From Phycisphaerae bacterium (lineage in GTDB: Bacteria > Planctomycetota > Phycisphaerae > SM23-33): a stretch of DNA of 64,000 bases. Position 1 is the stretch's first letter. Each line of letters starts with the position of its first letter. Below the pieces are notes generated by a model. The model saw only the letters and a program-made list of their open reading frames with translations, had not been told where the DNA came from and made no database searches. The position numbers and the translations under genes were made by a program. Positions 1-9,278 of this stretch are shown one piece after another. The stretch is taken from contig JADHXQ010000001.1 of assembly GCA_016782885.1 (NCBI GenBank), positions 40,732-104,731 on the forward strand. Direction: 5' to 3'.

Positions 1-1
1 C

Positions 2-73
2 ATCTACGACCCGGAAATGCACAAAGACGCCGGACCCGTCCTGGGCGGCGTCAAGGCCCGCTACACGCCATGA
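2..73 (+). CDS. 3' end of an unidentified gene (partial)
   Basis: An open frame enters from the left edge and stops at TGA, giving 23 residues that end in GGVKARYTP. The following aldo/keto reductase starts 17 bases further on the same strand, so the two are probably co-transcribed. Too little is present to name a family. Confidence 0.5.
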   Translation: MYDPEMHKDAGPVLGGVKARYTP

Positions 74-90
74 CAATGGAGAAGCACACC

Positions 91-1071
91 ATGACCGACG
101 AACGAACGCGACGAGAGTTCCTCAAGACAGCGGCAGCAACCTCCTCGGCGGCGGTGCTGGGCTCGATGGCCTCACCGATGCTCGGCGCCGAGGTGAAAAC
201 CACGACAAAACCGGCCGACGCCATGCCCAAACGCGTCCTGGGAAAGACGGGCATGAAGATATCGGTCCTGTCGTTCGGCGGGGGCAGCCAGTTCAAGAAG
301 AATAAAGACGGCGACTGGCAGCCGCTGCTCGAGCGCGCGATCGAACTGGGGATCAACTACTTCGATACGCATATGGACTACGGGACCGAGCAGCGATTCG
401 GCGAGATACTCCCAAAATACCGCAAGAAGATCTACATCGTCACCAAGTTCGACCCGCGAGACGAAGATGGCGCAATGAGGTCTTTCGAGGGGAGCCTCAA
501 ACGCCTCAAGGTCGATTACGTCGACGCCCTGCTGATGCACAATCTGGGCAAGGAGGACGATCTAAAGGCCTTCGCCAAGGGCACGTGGAAACGCATGCAA
601 AAACTCAAGAGCGAAGGGACCGCCAGGTTCATCGGCTTTTCCAGCATGAGAAGCGCTACGGCGTCAAAAAACTTCATCGAACAACTCGACCCGGACATCG
701 CACTGGTGGCCATGAACGCCACGCGCTACGCGGGATTCGCCAAATTGACGCTGAAACCGGCGGTGAAGAAGAACGTCGGAGTGATTGCAATGAAGACGAT
801 GCGGGGAATCGTCGGCCGCAAGGGAGTCAAGGCCGGCGACCTCCTGCAGTACGTCCTCGACCAGGAAGGCGTCGCATCGGCCGTCGTCGGACACTACGGG
901 ATGGACATCCTGGAAGCGAACGTAAAGATCGTCAAGCAACTGGCCCGACGCAAGAAGATGACCCCCGCGGCCAGGAAGAAACTCGAAGCCGCCTGCGCCC
1001 CATACGCCAATCCGAACGCCCTGGCATGGGCCAGAGCCGACTACCGCGACGACGGAATCTCATACGCGTAA
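91..1071 (+). CDS. Tat-exported aldo/keto reductase family oxidoreductase
   Basis: A 326-aa protein of the aldo/keto reductase superfamily, which reduces carbonyl substrates with NADPH in a TIM barrel. The N-terminus RREFLKTAAAT with a following Ala-rich stretch is a Tat signal, so the enzyme should act outside the cytoplasm. The catalytic tetrad is readable as Asp92 and Tyr97 (in YFDTHMDYG), Lys119 (VTKF) and His150 (LLMH). I chose the ATG at 91 because GGAG lies nine bases upstream; the track start at 70 lacks such a site. Substrate is unknown. Exported reductases of this type are common beside sulfatases and Gfo/Idh genes in planctomycetes, and a sulfatase follows here. Confidence 0.85.
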   Translation: MTDERTRREFLKTAAATSSAAVLGSMASPMLGAEVKTTTKPADAMPKRVLGKTGMKISVLSFGGGSQFKKNKDGDWQPLLERAIELGINYFDTHMDYGTEQRFGEILPKYRKKIYIVTKFDPRDEDGAMRSFEGSLKRLKVDYVDALLMHNLGKEDDLKAFAKGTWKRMQKLKSEGTARFIGFSSMRSATASKNFIEQLDPDIALVAMNATRYAGFAKLTLKPAVKKNVGVIAMKTMRGIVGRKGVKAGDLLQYVLDQEGVASAVVGHYGMDILEANVKIVKQLARRKKMTPAARKKLEAACAPYANPNALAWARADYRDDGISYA

Positions 1072-1105
1072 GTGATTTCCATGAAAGACAGAAGAGCACG
1101 AAAAC

Positions 1106-1242
1106 CAGATGGGGATTACATGGATTTACGGATTACATGGATTAACGACTCTGATTCTGTAACGGCTGTATGTGTAGAAGTGTCGTTACCAGGATTCTGC
1201 CGTTAATCCATGTAATCCTTTAATCCATGTAATCCCCATCTG
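1106..1242. repeat. Dispersed palindromic repeat, copy 1
   Basis: Two nested perfect inverted repeats fill the gap between genes. The outer 19-bp arms are at 1106-1124 and 1224-1242 (CAGATGGGGATTACATGGA); the inner 17-bp arms are at 1131-1147 and 1201-1217 (GATTACATGGATTAACG). A second, diverged copy is at 60780-60910. The unit is about 137 bp with no transposase, so it resembles a MITE or REP-like element. Confidence 0.8.
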
Positions 1243-1278
1243 TCGTTCGAATGCAAAATGGCGCCACCTGGGAAGAAC

Positions 1279-2733
1279 ATGAAGAGACGAGAATTCACGA
1301 GCATTACCGCCGCGGCGGCCGCCGGGTTTGCGATGGGGCTGAAGACTTCCTCAGCCAAAACGCCGGACGGCGGCGCCAAACGCAAGCCCAACATCCTGTT
1401 CATCATGACCGACCAGCAACACGCGGGCATGATGAGCTGTACGGGGAACAAGTGGCTCAAAACGCCTGCCCTGGATTCGCTGGCGGCATCGGGGGTCAGG
1501 TTCGAGCGGGCGTATGCGTGCAATCCCGTCTGCGTGCCGAGCCGCTTCAGCCTGCAGACCGGGCTGATGCCCAGCGCAATCGGTATGGGCAAGAACGAGG
1601 ATTCCGGGCGGTCGAAAGTGACCGACGCCATGGTGACCCAATCAATAGGGCCGCTCTTGTCGGCAGCCGGATACGAAGCGGTGTACGGCGGTAAAGTGCA
1701 CATGCCCAAACAGATGAACAACGTGAAGAACATGGCGTATCGCAACCTGACGGGCAACCCGCGCCGCGGTCTGGCCGACGCTTGCGCCGAATTCATCAAA
1801 GGTCCGCACGCCAAACCGTTCTTCATGTTCGCATCGTTCATGAACCCGCACGACATCTGCTACATGGCTATTAACGATCACGCCCGCAGCAGGGGCGGCT
1901 CGGCGCGCGGTAATCTCGACTCGAAGATCTGCGAGGGCCTCCTGAAAAAACCGCGGTCCGGCGACGTTGACGCCTTCGTGAAAACCAACTGCCCCCCCCT
2001 GCCCGTAAACCACAACGTGCCCGCGAACGAGCCGGAAGCTATAACCACAAGATACACAAATGCCAGAACGTTCAGGGCGTATGCACGAAAGAAATGGACC
2101 GAGAGCAAATGGCGCCTGCACCGCTGGACGTACTGCCGCCTGACCGAAATGGTCGACGCCCATATCGGCGTGGTGCTCGACGCACTGAAGAAGTCCGGGC
2201 TGGAAGACAACACCGTAGTGATATTCACCAGCGATCACGGCGACATGGATTCGGCCCACAAGCTCGAGCACAAGTCGATCCTCTACGAAGAAGCCGCCCG
2301 CATCCCGCTGCTCATGAGCCACAAGAACCACATCCCAAAGGGCGCAGTCGACGATATGCACCTGGTATCCAACGGACTTGACCTGATCTGCACGCTGTGC
2401 GACTACGCGGGGATCGAGGCGCCCAGGGGCCTTTCCGGCGCGTCGCTCCGCCCGCTGGCGGAAGGAAAGAAGGTGTCCGCCTGGCGAGAGAGCGTTGTCG
2501 TAGAAAGTCAGAACGGACGTATGCTCCGAACCGATCGCTACAAGTACTGCATCTACGATTCAGGCGCCAATCGCGAGCAACTGATCGACCTGAAAAACGA
2601 TCCGGGCGAGATGAAAAATCTCGCCGGCGACGCCGCATTCAAAACCGTCCTCGACAAGCACCGCAAACTCCTCGGCGCCTGGGTCAAACAGATTGACGAC
2701 AAGACCGGCGCCAAGTACGTCGACACCGCCTGA
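1279..2733 (+). CDS. Arylsulfatase-type sulfatase (S1 family), exported
   Basis: A 484-aa sulfatase that would hydrolyse sulfate esters, most likely on sulfated polysaccharides. The N-terminal metal-binding segment is PNILFIMTDQQ, and the formylglycine motif is C-V-P-S-R with the modifiable Cys at about residue 85. A later HGDMDS segment supplies further metal ligands. The N-terminus MKRREF plus an Ala-rich stretch looks like a Tat or Sec signal. I chose ATG 1279 because GGGAAG sits just upstream; the track start at 1258 adds seven residues ahead of the signal. Activity needs a formylglycine-generating enzyme, and neither FGE-like protein in this window keeps both catalytic cysteines. Substrate cannot be read from sequence. 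Confidence 0.92.
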   Translation: MKRREFTSITAAAAAGFAMGLKTSSAKTPDGGAKRKPNILFIMTDQQHAGMMSCTGNKWLKTPALDSLAASGVRFERAYACNPVCVPSRFSLQTGLMPSAIGMGKNEDSGRSKVTDAMVTQSIGPLLSAAGYEAVYGGKVHMPKQMNNVKNMAYRNLTGNPRRGLADACAEFIKGPHAKPFFMFASFMNPHDICYMAINDHARSRGGSARGNLDSKICEGLLKKPRSGDVDAFVKTNCPPLPVNHNVPANEPEAITTRYTNARTFRAYARKKWTESKWRLHRWTYCRLTEMVDAHIGVVLDALKKSGLEDNTVVIFTSDHGDMDSAHKLEHKSILYEEAARIPLLMSHKNHIPKGAVDDMHLVSNGLDLICTLCDYAGIEAPRGLSGASLRPLAEGKKVSAWRESVVVESQNGRMLRTDRYKYCIYDSGANREQLIDLKNDPGEMKNLAGDAAFKTVLDKHRKLLGAWVKQIDDKTGAKYVDTA

Positions 2734-2799
2734 GGCGATGACATTCAGGGTGACTCGTCCCAGCGGCGCGCAAAACCGAACGACGCTCAAAAACAACGA

Positions 2800-2878
2800 C
2801 GCGCGAAACCGCAAGCGGTTTTTGTGTCGGTGAACTAACAATTCACTCGCACCATAAAACCGTTTGCGGTTTCGCGCG
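2800..2878. repeat. Long inverted repeat and back-to-back hairpins (likely terminator)
   Basis: The 23-bp arms at 2800-2822 and 2856-2878 (CGCGCGAAACCGC...) pair with a single mismatch, and an inner GTGAA/TTCAC stem sits in the spacer. Each arm is also a small hairpin by itself: AAACCGC-AA-GCGGTTT followed by T's reads as an intrinsic terminator for the sulfatase on the plus strand. The rest of the gap 2734-3098 holds no gene. Confidence 0.7.
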
Positions 2879-3098
2879 GTGTTCGAGAATTCAAGGTTTA
2901 CAAATCCGTAATATCGCACGTCAGAGCAACCATCTATCTATCCCAGGCGAATCGATCACACCCAGTCGCATACCAAAACCATTCTTGCTTTCCGCCTATC
3001 ATTATCGTACACACAAAAAACCTGCTCATTCCCAACCGCCCCGCCAGCGGTTACTCTATTGTTCCCCCGTTCGATATAAGGATTATCCGGTAGGATTC

Positions 3099-4484
3099 AT
3101 GGACTTAGTACATTCAAGCAAGCCTGGCGCCGGCTTTACCGAGGTGCTGCGTATGGCCTGGCCGGCGAGTATAGCCATGCTCGGCACGACGATCATCAAG
3201 TTCATCGACGGGCTGATGGTCTCGAAGGTCGGCGCCGCGCCGTTCAGCGCGCAGTTCCTGGCGGGTATGTCCGCGTTCGTTCCCGAAGCGATGATCCTCG
3301 GTCTGCTGACGGTGGTCAATACGTATGTCAGCCAGAACGTGGGCGCCGGGCGATTCAAGCGGGCCGGTCAATACGCATGGGCGGGCATGGCTGTAGCATT
3401 CGGAGCGGCGGTTCTCATTTCCACACTGTGGTTCTTTTCCGATGCGATCTTCGGCTCGATCGGCCACGATGAGTGGGAACTCGAATCGATGTACTTCAAG
3501 TACATGATCGTCTCGGTCCTGGTGACGCTGCCTACTCGCGTTCTGGAGCAGTTTTTCTTTGGCGTCCATCGCCCGCGGACAGTGCTGTTTGCGTCCGTAG
3601 CGGCCAACGTGCTGAATATCGGTATCAACTACGTGTTGATCTTCGGTAAGCTGGGTATGCCCGCAATGGGTCTCCAAGGCGCCGCTATCGGATCAGTGAT
3701 CGCCTGGGCGGTCCAGTTCCTCATCCTGCTGTCGATATTCCTGTCTCCCGCCCTGCACCGCAAGTTCGCCACGCGCATGGTCAAGGCGACGCGGTGGCGG
3801 CACTGCAAGGACATACTCCGCGTGGGCTGGCCCGCGGGCGTCCAGTTGTGCAACGATATGCTGAGTTGGAGCGTGTGCGTAGCCGTCCTGGCCGGATCGT
3901 TCGGCGTGGCCCACCGGGCGGCAACTACCATCGCAATGCGATACATCGGTCTGGCGTTCATGCCCGCGGTGGGAATAGGTATCGCGACAACCGCACTGGT
4001 CGGAAGGTACATCGGGCTCAGGCAGCCCGACATCGCCCGCAAGCGGGCACACCAGGGCATTATCTCCGCAATGATATGGATGGGAATGTGCGGGGCGATG
4101 TTCTGGGCGTTCAGATACCCAATGGCAAGGCTATTCGCGACGACCGACCAGGCCGACGAGATTGTCCGCATCGGCGCGGGGATCATGATATGTGCCGCCG
4201 TCTTCCAGTTGTCCGACGCGGTGAGCATCGTTTACATAGGCGCCCTTCGCGGCAGCGGCGACACGAAGTGGCCGATGTTCGTCTCGCTTGGACTGAGTTG
4301 GAGCATAATCGTGGGCGGGGGCTTCGCGGCAGTGTCGCTGCTCCCTCAACTGGAATCCCTGGGCCCGTGGATAGCCGCCAGCATCTACGTGATAGTAATG
4401 GGGGCGACGATGGCGTGGCGGTTCGAGTCGGGCGCGTGGCGGAAGATTGACCTCCTGCGACGCGGAGGCGCCCGAGAAACCTAG
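3099..4484 (+). CDS. MATE-family multidrug/metabolite efflux transporter
   Basis: A 461-aa polytopic inner-membrane protein of about 12 helices with the two-fold repeat of MATE exporters, which expel cationic drugs or metabolites in exchange for Na+ or H+. Typical features are PASIAMLGTTIIKFIDG in helix 1, VNTYVSQNVGAGR after helix 2, and the second-half equivalent TTALVGRYIG. ATG 3099 gives the usual family length; the track start at 2985 is a TTG preceding non-conserved sequence. AGGA precedes the ATG closely. The stop codon overlaps the stop codon of the convergent GH32 gene (CTAG). Confidence 0.88.
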   Translation: MDLVHSSKPGAGFTEVLRMAWPASIAMLGTTIIKFIDGLMVSKVGAAPFSAQFLAGMSAFVPEAMILGLLTVVNTYVSQNVGAGRFKRAGQYAWAGMAVAFGAAVLISTLWFFSDAIFGSIGHDEWELESMYFKYMIVSVLVTLPTRVLEQFFFGVHRPRTVLFASVAANVLNIGINYVLIFGKLGMPAMGLQGAAIGSVIAWAVQFLILLSIFLSPALHRKFATRMVKATRWRHCKDILRVGWPAGVQLCNDMLSWSVCVAVLAGSFGVAHRAATTIAMRYIGLAFMPAVGIGIATTALVGRYIGLRQPDIARKRAHQGIISAMIWMGMCGAMFWAFRYPMARLFATTDQADEIVRIGAGIMICAAVFQLSDAVSIVYIGALRGSGDTKWPMFVSLGLSWSIIVGGGFAAVSLLPQLESLGPWIAASIYVIVMGATMAWRFESGAWRKIDLLRRGGARET

Positions 4485-5920
4485 CCGACCTTCTTCCACG
4501 CGGATTTCAGCTTGGTCACTCTCAAAAACTTTATCGCGACCTGGTCGCCCTTTGCGTAAAGCTCCAGGGGCGTTTTCAGTTTTTTCGGAAGAAAGCAACT
4601 GGTCATCGAAAGCTCACCATCGTTGGCAAACACCTCGATCGACGTGCGGTCGATGAGTATTCGCAGCTTGAGCTTCCCGCCGATCAGACGCGCGGAACCC
4701 GAGGCGCCGAGGCAGGTAACCTTGCCCTTGGCGTATGTGATGGCGGTCTCGTGCAGACGCAGACCGAACTCGTCAGCTTTGCCCGGGGCGATCTCCATCT
4801 CGATATCGAACAGATCGCCGGACATTTTAAAAAACTTTGAAAGCGGATTATCGCCGGACGGCTTGAGGGCCTTGTCCGCCAGTTCAAACTTCTCGAGGTG
4901 AAGGCTGGCGATCTGCTTTACCGGATATCTGCACAGGCGCAGGCCCTCAGGAAGCGTTCGCAGCATCAGTTCACAGGGGAAACTCATCTGCTGGTTGAAT
5001 GGCATTTTCGGATACTTTCCGCGGTTCATCCAGGCTATCTGGGTCCGCCGGCCGGGGGCGTCGTTCCACGTTTGCGAAGCGTAGAAGTTCCTGCCAAAAT
5101 CGCCGCGCAGCGGACCGATCTCCGGCTTGAACGCCTTACCGTCGAAACTCCCGATCCAGTACTGGAACCGCGCGTCATAGATAATCCATTTCATATTCTT
5201 CTTGTTGTCATCGACCGCCATCTCGAACAGGTCCGGGCATTCGTGGAAACCGGCCAGTTTGACAACCACCGGCCGGCTCCATTTCTTCAGGTCGTCTGAG
5301 GTGAAAAAGTGCGCTTCGCCGCGCCTGACGTAGAGCACCATCACCCACTTCTTCGTCGGAGCGTGCCAGAACACCTTCGGGTCGCGATTGCTCCCGGCGA
5401 TCTGCTCGATGATGGGATTGCCCTTGTACTTCGTCCACGTCCGCCCGCGATCGTTGCTGTAGACCAGCGATTGCCCGAACGTCTTGGCGCCCGCCGATGT
5501 GTACGCCAGCACCAGGGTCTTCTCGTCGCCTGTCTGAAAACCGGTCGAGTTCTTCCAGTCGACCACGCCCGAACCGGACCAGCACGCTCCGAGTTTGTCG
5601 GGGATAACGGCAAGCGGCAGATGTTTCCAGTGGACCAGGTCGCCGCTGATCGCGTGGGACCAGTGCGACTGGTGACCGCTGCCCTTACCGCCGGGAAAGC
5701 CCGTCGAATACGGGTTATGATCGTTGAAAATATGGTACTCGCCCTTGTAGAACACCAGGCCGATCGGATCGTTGATCCAGCCCTTGACCATGGTGTAATG
5801 AAACTGCGGGCGGTATCGTTCGGTGAAGTCAGTCTTCGGTGTCGGAGTTATGGTCTGCCCCAGCGTGCTGACGGTAAGAAGCGTAACAATCAGTAGTCCG
5901 ACCGGTATCATTCTACTCAT
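4481..5920 (-). CDS. Exported glycoside hydrolase family 32 (fructan/sucrose hydrolase)
   Basis: A 479-aa GH32 beta-fructosidase with a five-bladed propeller and a C-terminal beta sandwich. The three catalytic elements are present: the nucleophile in W-I-N-D-P-I-G (Asp51), the transition-state stabiliser in R-D-P (Asp180), and the acid/base Glu227 in E-C-P-D-L-F. A hydrophobic signal peptide (LLIVTLLTVSTLG) indicates secretion. ATG 5920 follows AAGGAAA at good spacing; the track start adds nine residues. It should release fructose from levan, inulin or sucrose. No fructose transporter is adjacent. Its 3' end abuts the convergent MATE gene. Confidence 0.9.
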   Translation of the reverse strand: MSRMIPVGLLIVTLLTVSTLGQTITPTPKTDFTERYRPQFHYTMVKGWINDPIGLVFYKGEYHIFNDHNPYSTGFPGGKGSGHQSHWSHAISGDLVHWKHLPLAVIPDKLGACWSGSGVVDWKNSTGFQTGDEKTLVLAYTSAGAKTFGQSLVYSNDRGRTWTKYKGNPIIEQIAGSNRDPKVFWHAPTKKWVMVLYVRRGEAHFFTSDDLKKWSRPVVVKLAGFHECPDLFEMAVDDNKKNMKWIIYDARFQYWIGSFDGKAFKPEIGPLRGDFGRNFYASQTWNDAPGRRTQIAWMNRGKYPKMPFNQQMSFPCELMLRTLPEGLRLCRYPVKQIASLHLEKFELADKALKPSGDNPLSKFFKMSGDLFDIEMEIAPGKADEFGLRLHETAITYAKGKVTCLGASGSARLIGGKLKLRILIDRTSIEVFANDGELSMTSCFLPKKLKTPLELYAKGDQVAIKFLRVTKLKSAWKKVG

Positions 5921-6006
5921 ATTCGTTTCCTTGTCTGGCGGGTCCAACAGCGGGTGAAAACAGCATTACGCGGCAGGCGACCGGTCCGATCAAGCAAATT
6001 CTGCAA

Positions 6007-6034
6007 TTGACATGCCGCCGATAGCCGATATACT
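6007..6034 (+). promoter_or_regulatory. Near-consensus sigma70 promoter for the ileS leader
   Basis: TTGACA at 6007-6012 and TATACT at 6029-6034 are separated by 16 bases. Transcription would start near 6041, about 260 bases before the ileS ATG. Confidence 0.7.
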
Positions 6035-6040
6035 TCGTGT

Positions 6041-6260
6041 CTACACAACTTACAGGTGTGCAGAACGAGGTAATGTATGCGGACGACTCAGGACAACCTG
6101 AATGGCTTGCCGACGCGGGTGGGACCCGTGGCGGGCTGTGTCCGCGAAGGCATAATTGGCATACGCATTATCAACTGCATGCCTTAGGACCAGTGGCAGA
6201 CACATTCTGCATCTCGCGGCCTTGAGGCTTATTTTGGCTTCAAGGCTTGCATTGTCTTGA
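6041..6260 (+). ncRNA. Structured leader or small RNA upstream of ileS
   Basis: The non-coding stretch between the promoter and ileS is rich in compensatory pairings. A closing helix pairs TGCAGAA (6059-6065) with TTCTGCA (6205-6211). Inside it TAATG-TATGC (6071-6080) pairs with GCATA-CG-CATTA (6159-6170), then GGAC pairs with GTCC. Two hairpins follow: CAGG-ACAA-CCTG (6089-6100) and GCTTGCC/GGCGGGC around CGGGTGGGACCCG. A further hairpin GCCTTGAGGC/GCTTCAAGGC lies near 6219-6248. The run GGGTGGGACC resembles a T-box core, but the predicted discriminator pairing does not suit tRNA-Ile. It may be a regulatory leader of ileS or an independent RNA. Confidence 0.45.
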
Positions 6261-6299
6261 AACTTTTTGCAACACAACGACCACCACGGATCAAAGAAA

Positions 6300-9278
6300 A
6301 TGAGTGACGATAAAAAAAGCTATAAAGACACGTTGAACCTGCCCAAGACCGATTTCGACATGCGGGCCGGGCTGGTTAAGAAAGAGCCCGCGTTCCAGGC
6401 GAAATGGGCCGAAGAAGGACTCTACGAGCAAATCCGCGAAGCGCGCAAGGGCGCCCCCCGCTTCATCCTCCACGACGGACCGCCGTACGCCAATGGCAAT
6501 ATCCACGTGGGCACGGCGCTGAATAAAGTGCTCAAGGACATGGTCGTACGCATCAAAACGATGTGCGGTATGGACTCGCCATATATCCCGGGATGGGACT
6601 GTCACGGTCTGCCCATCGAAGCGAAGGTCATGGAAAAACTCGGCGACAAGGCCAAGGGCATGGACCCGACGGTTATCCGTAGAATCTGCACCGAATACGC
6701 CGCAAGGTTCGTGGACCTGCAGCGAACGCAGTTCAAACGCCTCGGCGTGATGGGCCAATTTGAAGATCCGTACCTTACGATGAATCCCGCCTACGAGGCC
6801 GCGGCGATGGAAGTGTTCGCACGCCTCGTCGAGCAGGGCCTGGTCTTCAGGCAACTCAAACCGGTTCAATGGTCGATCGCGAACCAAACCGCCCTTGCCG
6901 ACGCGGAATTGGAATACCACGACCGCGAAGACTCCAGCATTTTCGTGGCATTGGAGCTGGCGAGCGGCGCCGAAGCGGTCAAGCACGTCGATGGCGACAG
7001 GGTTTCGCTGGTGATCTGGACAACCACCCCCTGGACCCTGCCTGCCAACCGGGCGGTGGCGATAAGGGCGAGCTTCGAATACGCCTGCGTGCATGTCGAC
7101 ACCGACGACGGAGCGTTTACGTGGGTGGTGGCCGGCGGCAGGCTGGAAACGCTGCTGGAAACTCTCGCCGCGGCGCGCCCGGGCTGGGTGAAATCTCACG
7201 AAGTGCTCGCTCGCGTTACGGGGCAGGACCTGCTCGACGCGCCCGAGCCTCTGACGTACGCTCACCCGCTTACCGATGGGCTGACCTGCCCGCTGGTGGC
7301 CGCTGATTACGTGACGCTCGAGGACGGCACGGGGCTGGTGCATACCGCGCCGGGCCACGGCCTGGAAGACTACCATACGGGCCTGAGCAACAAGCTGGAC
7401 ATCTACTGCCCCGTACTGGCAGACGGCACGTTCGACGACACCGCCCCGCGGTGGCTCCGGGGCGTTGTGGTCTGGGACGCCAACGACAAGGTCGTCGAGC
7501 ACCTCCAGGCCCGGGGCACACTCCTGGCCGAACAAACAATCACCCACTCGTACCCGCACGACTGGCGATCGAATACGCCGACAATCTTCCGCGCCACCAA
7601 GCAGTGGTTCATCGGCGTCGACCGCCCGCTGGCAAGCACCACCCGAACGCTGCGCGAGATGGCCACTGAAGCCTGCGGCGCCGCGGCGGAAGAAGGCGGA
7701 GTGGACTTTGTACCCGCTTGGGGGCAAAACCGAATCGCGGGCATGCTCGACAGCCGACCCGACTGGTGCATCTCACGCCAGAGGAGTTGGGGACTGCCGA
7801 TCCCCGCGTTCTTCAACGCCGCGGGCGATCCGCTGCTGACACCAGCCAGCGTAAGAGCTGTCACGAAAACATTCGCCGAGCACGGTTCGGACGCATGGTT
7901 CACGCTCTCACCGACTGAATTGCTGGGCGATTACGATCCGGCCGACGACGAAGACCTGGACAATGCCGATCAGTTCGCGGTAGCCGACCTCGCCGCAGGA
8001 AGCGATATCTTTGATGTCTGGTTCGAATCCGGTTCGAGTTGGTTTGCGGTGGCGGTTGCCCGCGGACTGGTCGACGATATTCCGGTCGACATGTACCTCG
8101 AGGGCTCCGACCAGCACCGCGGATGGTTCCAGTTATCGCTGCTGCCGGCGTTGGGCGCCCGGCAGCGGGCGCCATTCCGCACGGTCCTCACACACGGTTT
8201 CGTCGTCGATGAAGACGGCAGGAAGATGAGCAAGTCCATCGGAAACGTCATCGATGTAATGCAGCAGCTCGACAAACGCGGAGCAGACATCCTGCGCCTC
8301 TGGATCGCCAGCCAGAACTACCAGGACGACGTCCGCTGCAGCGAGGACCTGATCGCGCAATCGGAAGATGCCTACCGCAAGATTCGAAACACCCTGAGAT
8401 TCGCCCTGGCCGCCTGCGAGGACTTTGACCCCGCGGCCGACTCGACCGAACCGGCCGCCCATTCGGTTGACCTGTGGATGAAGCTGCAGCTCGATGTGCT
8501 CGTGCGCGACGTGCGCGAGGCTCTGGATCGCTACGAATTCCACCGCGCGACGCGCCTGATCTACGAATTTTGCACCGTCCAGGCGTCGAACATCTACCTG
8601 TCGGCTGTAAAGGACCGCCTCTACTGCGACGCGGCCGATTCGCCCAGGCGCCGCGCGTCCCAGACGGTGATCCACAGGATGCTGATGACACTGGTGAAGT
8701 TCCTGGCGCCGATCATGCCGCATACCTGCCAGGAAGTCTGGGACCACATCCCAAATCGCGGCGCCGATGAGCCAACATCCGTACACCTTGCGCTGCTTCC
8801 GGAATGCGATCTCGCAACCCTGGACGCCGCCGAGGCCATCGCCCCGGTCACACCGGACGAAGCCGCCGGCTGGTCCTGGCAGTTGCAGGCAGGCCCGGCG
8901 TGGGTCTGGGAGAAGCTGATGGAACTCAGGCAGGCAGGTCTCCTGAAACTCGAAGCGTTGCGAAACGCCGGCGTGAAAAATCCGTTGGACGCGGAAGTGA
9001 TCTTCAAGATCGCCTCCGATAACGATCAGGCCGCCGCCCTGATCGAAGCCCACCTGGGCGAACTTGAAGACCTCCTTGGTGCGGGCTACGCGCAGATTGA
9101 GCATGTAGAGAAACTGCCCGAAGGCGAGGTTGTCGAGGTCGAGGTTCTTGACTCGCGCGAGAAATACGACCGGTGCAATCGGAGTTGGAAACGCCGCCCC
9201 GACGTGGGATCCGACAGCGACTACCCGGACCTCTCGGCGCGGGATGCGGCGGTTATGCGAGCCTTGTCGGAAACCTGA
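6300..9278 (+). CDS. ileS: Isoleucyl-tRNA synthetase
   Basis: A class I synthetase of 992 aa that charges tRNA-Ile with isoleucine in the cytoplasm. The HIGH-type motif is H-V-G-T in PYANGNIHVG, and the KMSKS loop is complete in DGRKMSKSIGNV near residue 641. The editing (CP1) domain lies between them, and GWDCHGLPIE is typical of the family. ATG 6300 matches the usual MSDDKKSYKDTLNLP start; the track start is 11 codons further out. The C-terminal zinc finger that normally has four Cys is degenerate here (YDRCNRSWKRR), with one Cys left. The long structured leader upstream suggests regulated expression. Confidence 0.97.
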   Translation: MSDDKKSYKDTLNLPKTDFDMRAGLVKKEPAFQAKWAEEGLYEQIREARKGAPRFILHDGPPYANGNIHVGTALNKVLKDMVVRIKTMCGMDSPYIPGWDCHGLPIEAKVMEKLGDKAKGMDPTVIRRICTEYAARFVDLQRTQFKRLGVMGQFEDPYLTMNPAYEAAAMEVFARLVEQGLVFRQLKPVQWSIANQTALADAELEYHDREDSSIFVALELASGAEAVKHVDGDRVSLVIWTTTPWTLPANRAVAIRASFEYACVHVDTDDGAFTWVVAGGRLETLLETLAAARPGWVKSHEVLARVTGQDLLDAPEPLTYAHPLTDGLTCPLVAADYVTLEDGTGLVHTAPGHGLEDYHTGLSNKLDIYCPVLADGTFDDTAPRWLRGVVVWDANDKVVEHLQARGTLLAEQTITHSYPHDWRSNTPTIFRATKQWFIGVDRPLASTTRTLREMATEACGAAAEEGGVDFVPAWGQNRIAGMLDSRPDWCISRQRSWGLPIPAFFNAAGDPLLTPASVRAVTKTFAEHGSDAWFTLSPTELLGDYDPADDEDLDNADQFAVADLAAGSDIFDVWFESGSSWFAVAVARGLVDDIPVDMYLEGSDQHRGWFQLSLLPALGARQRAPFRTVLTHGFVVDEDGRKMSKSIGNVIDVMQQLDKRGADILRLWIASQNYQDDVRCSEDLIAQSEDAYRKIRNTLRFALAACEDFDPAADSTEPAAHSVDLWMKLQLDVLVRDVREALDRYEFHRATRLIYEFCTVQASNIYLSAVKDRLYCDAADSPRRRASQTVIHRMLMTLVKFLAPIMPHTCQEVWDHIPNRGADEPTSVHLALLPECDLATLDAAEAIAPVTPDEAAGWSWQLQAGPAWVWEKLMELRQAGLLKLEALRNAGVKNPLDAEVIFKIASDNDQAAALIEAHLGELEDLLGAGYAQIEHVEKLPEGEVVEVEVLDSREKYDRCNRSWKRRPDVGSDSDYPDLSARDAAVMRALSET

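Noticed and set aside
6117-6130. Firm T-box riboswitch call for ileS
   Set aside because: The core GGGTGGGACC is there, but the discriminator-pairing base is wrong for tRNA-Ile, no Stem I specifier loop could be assigned, and the core itself folds into a hairpin. Kept only as a structured leader.
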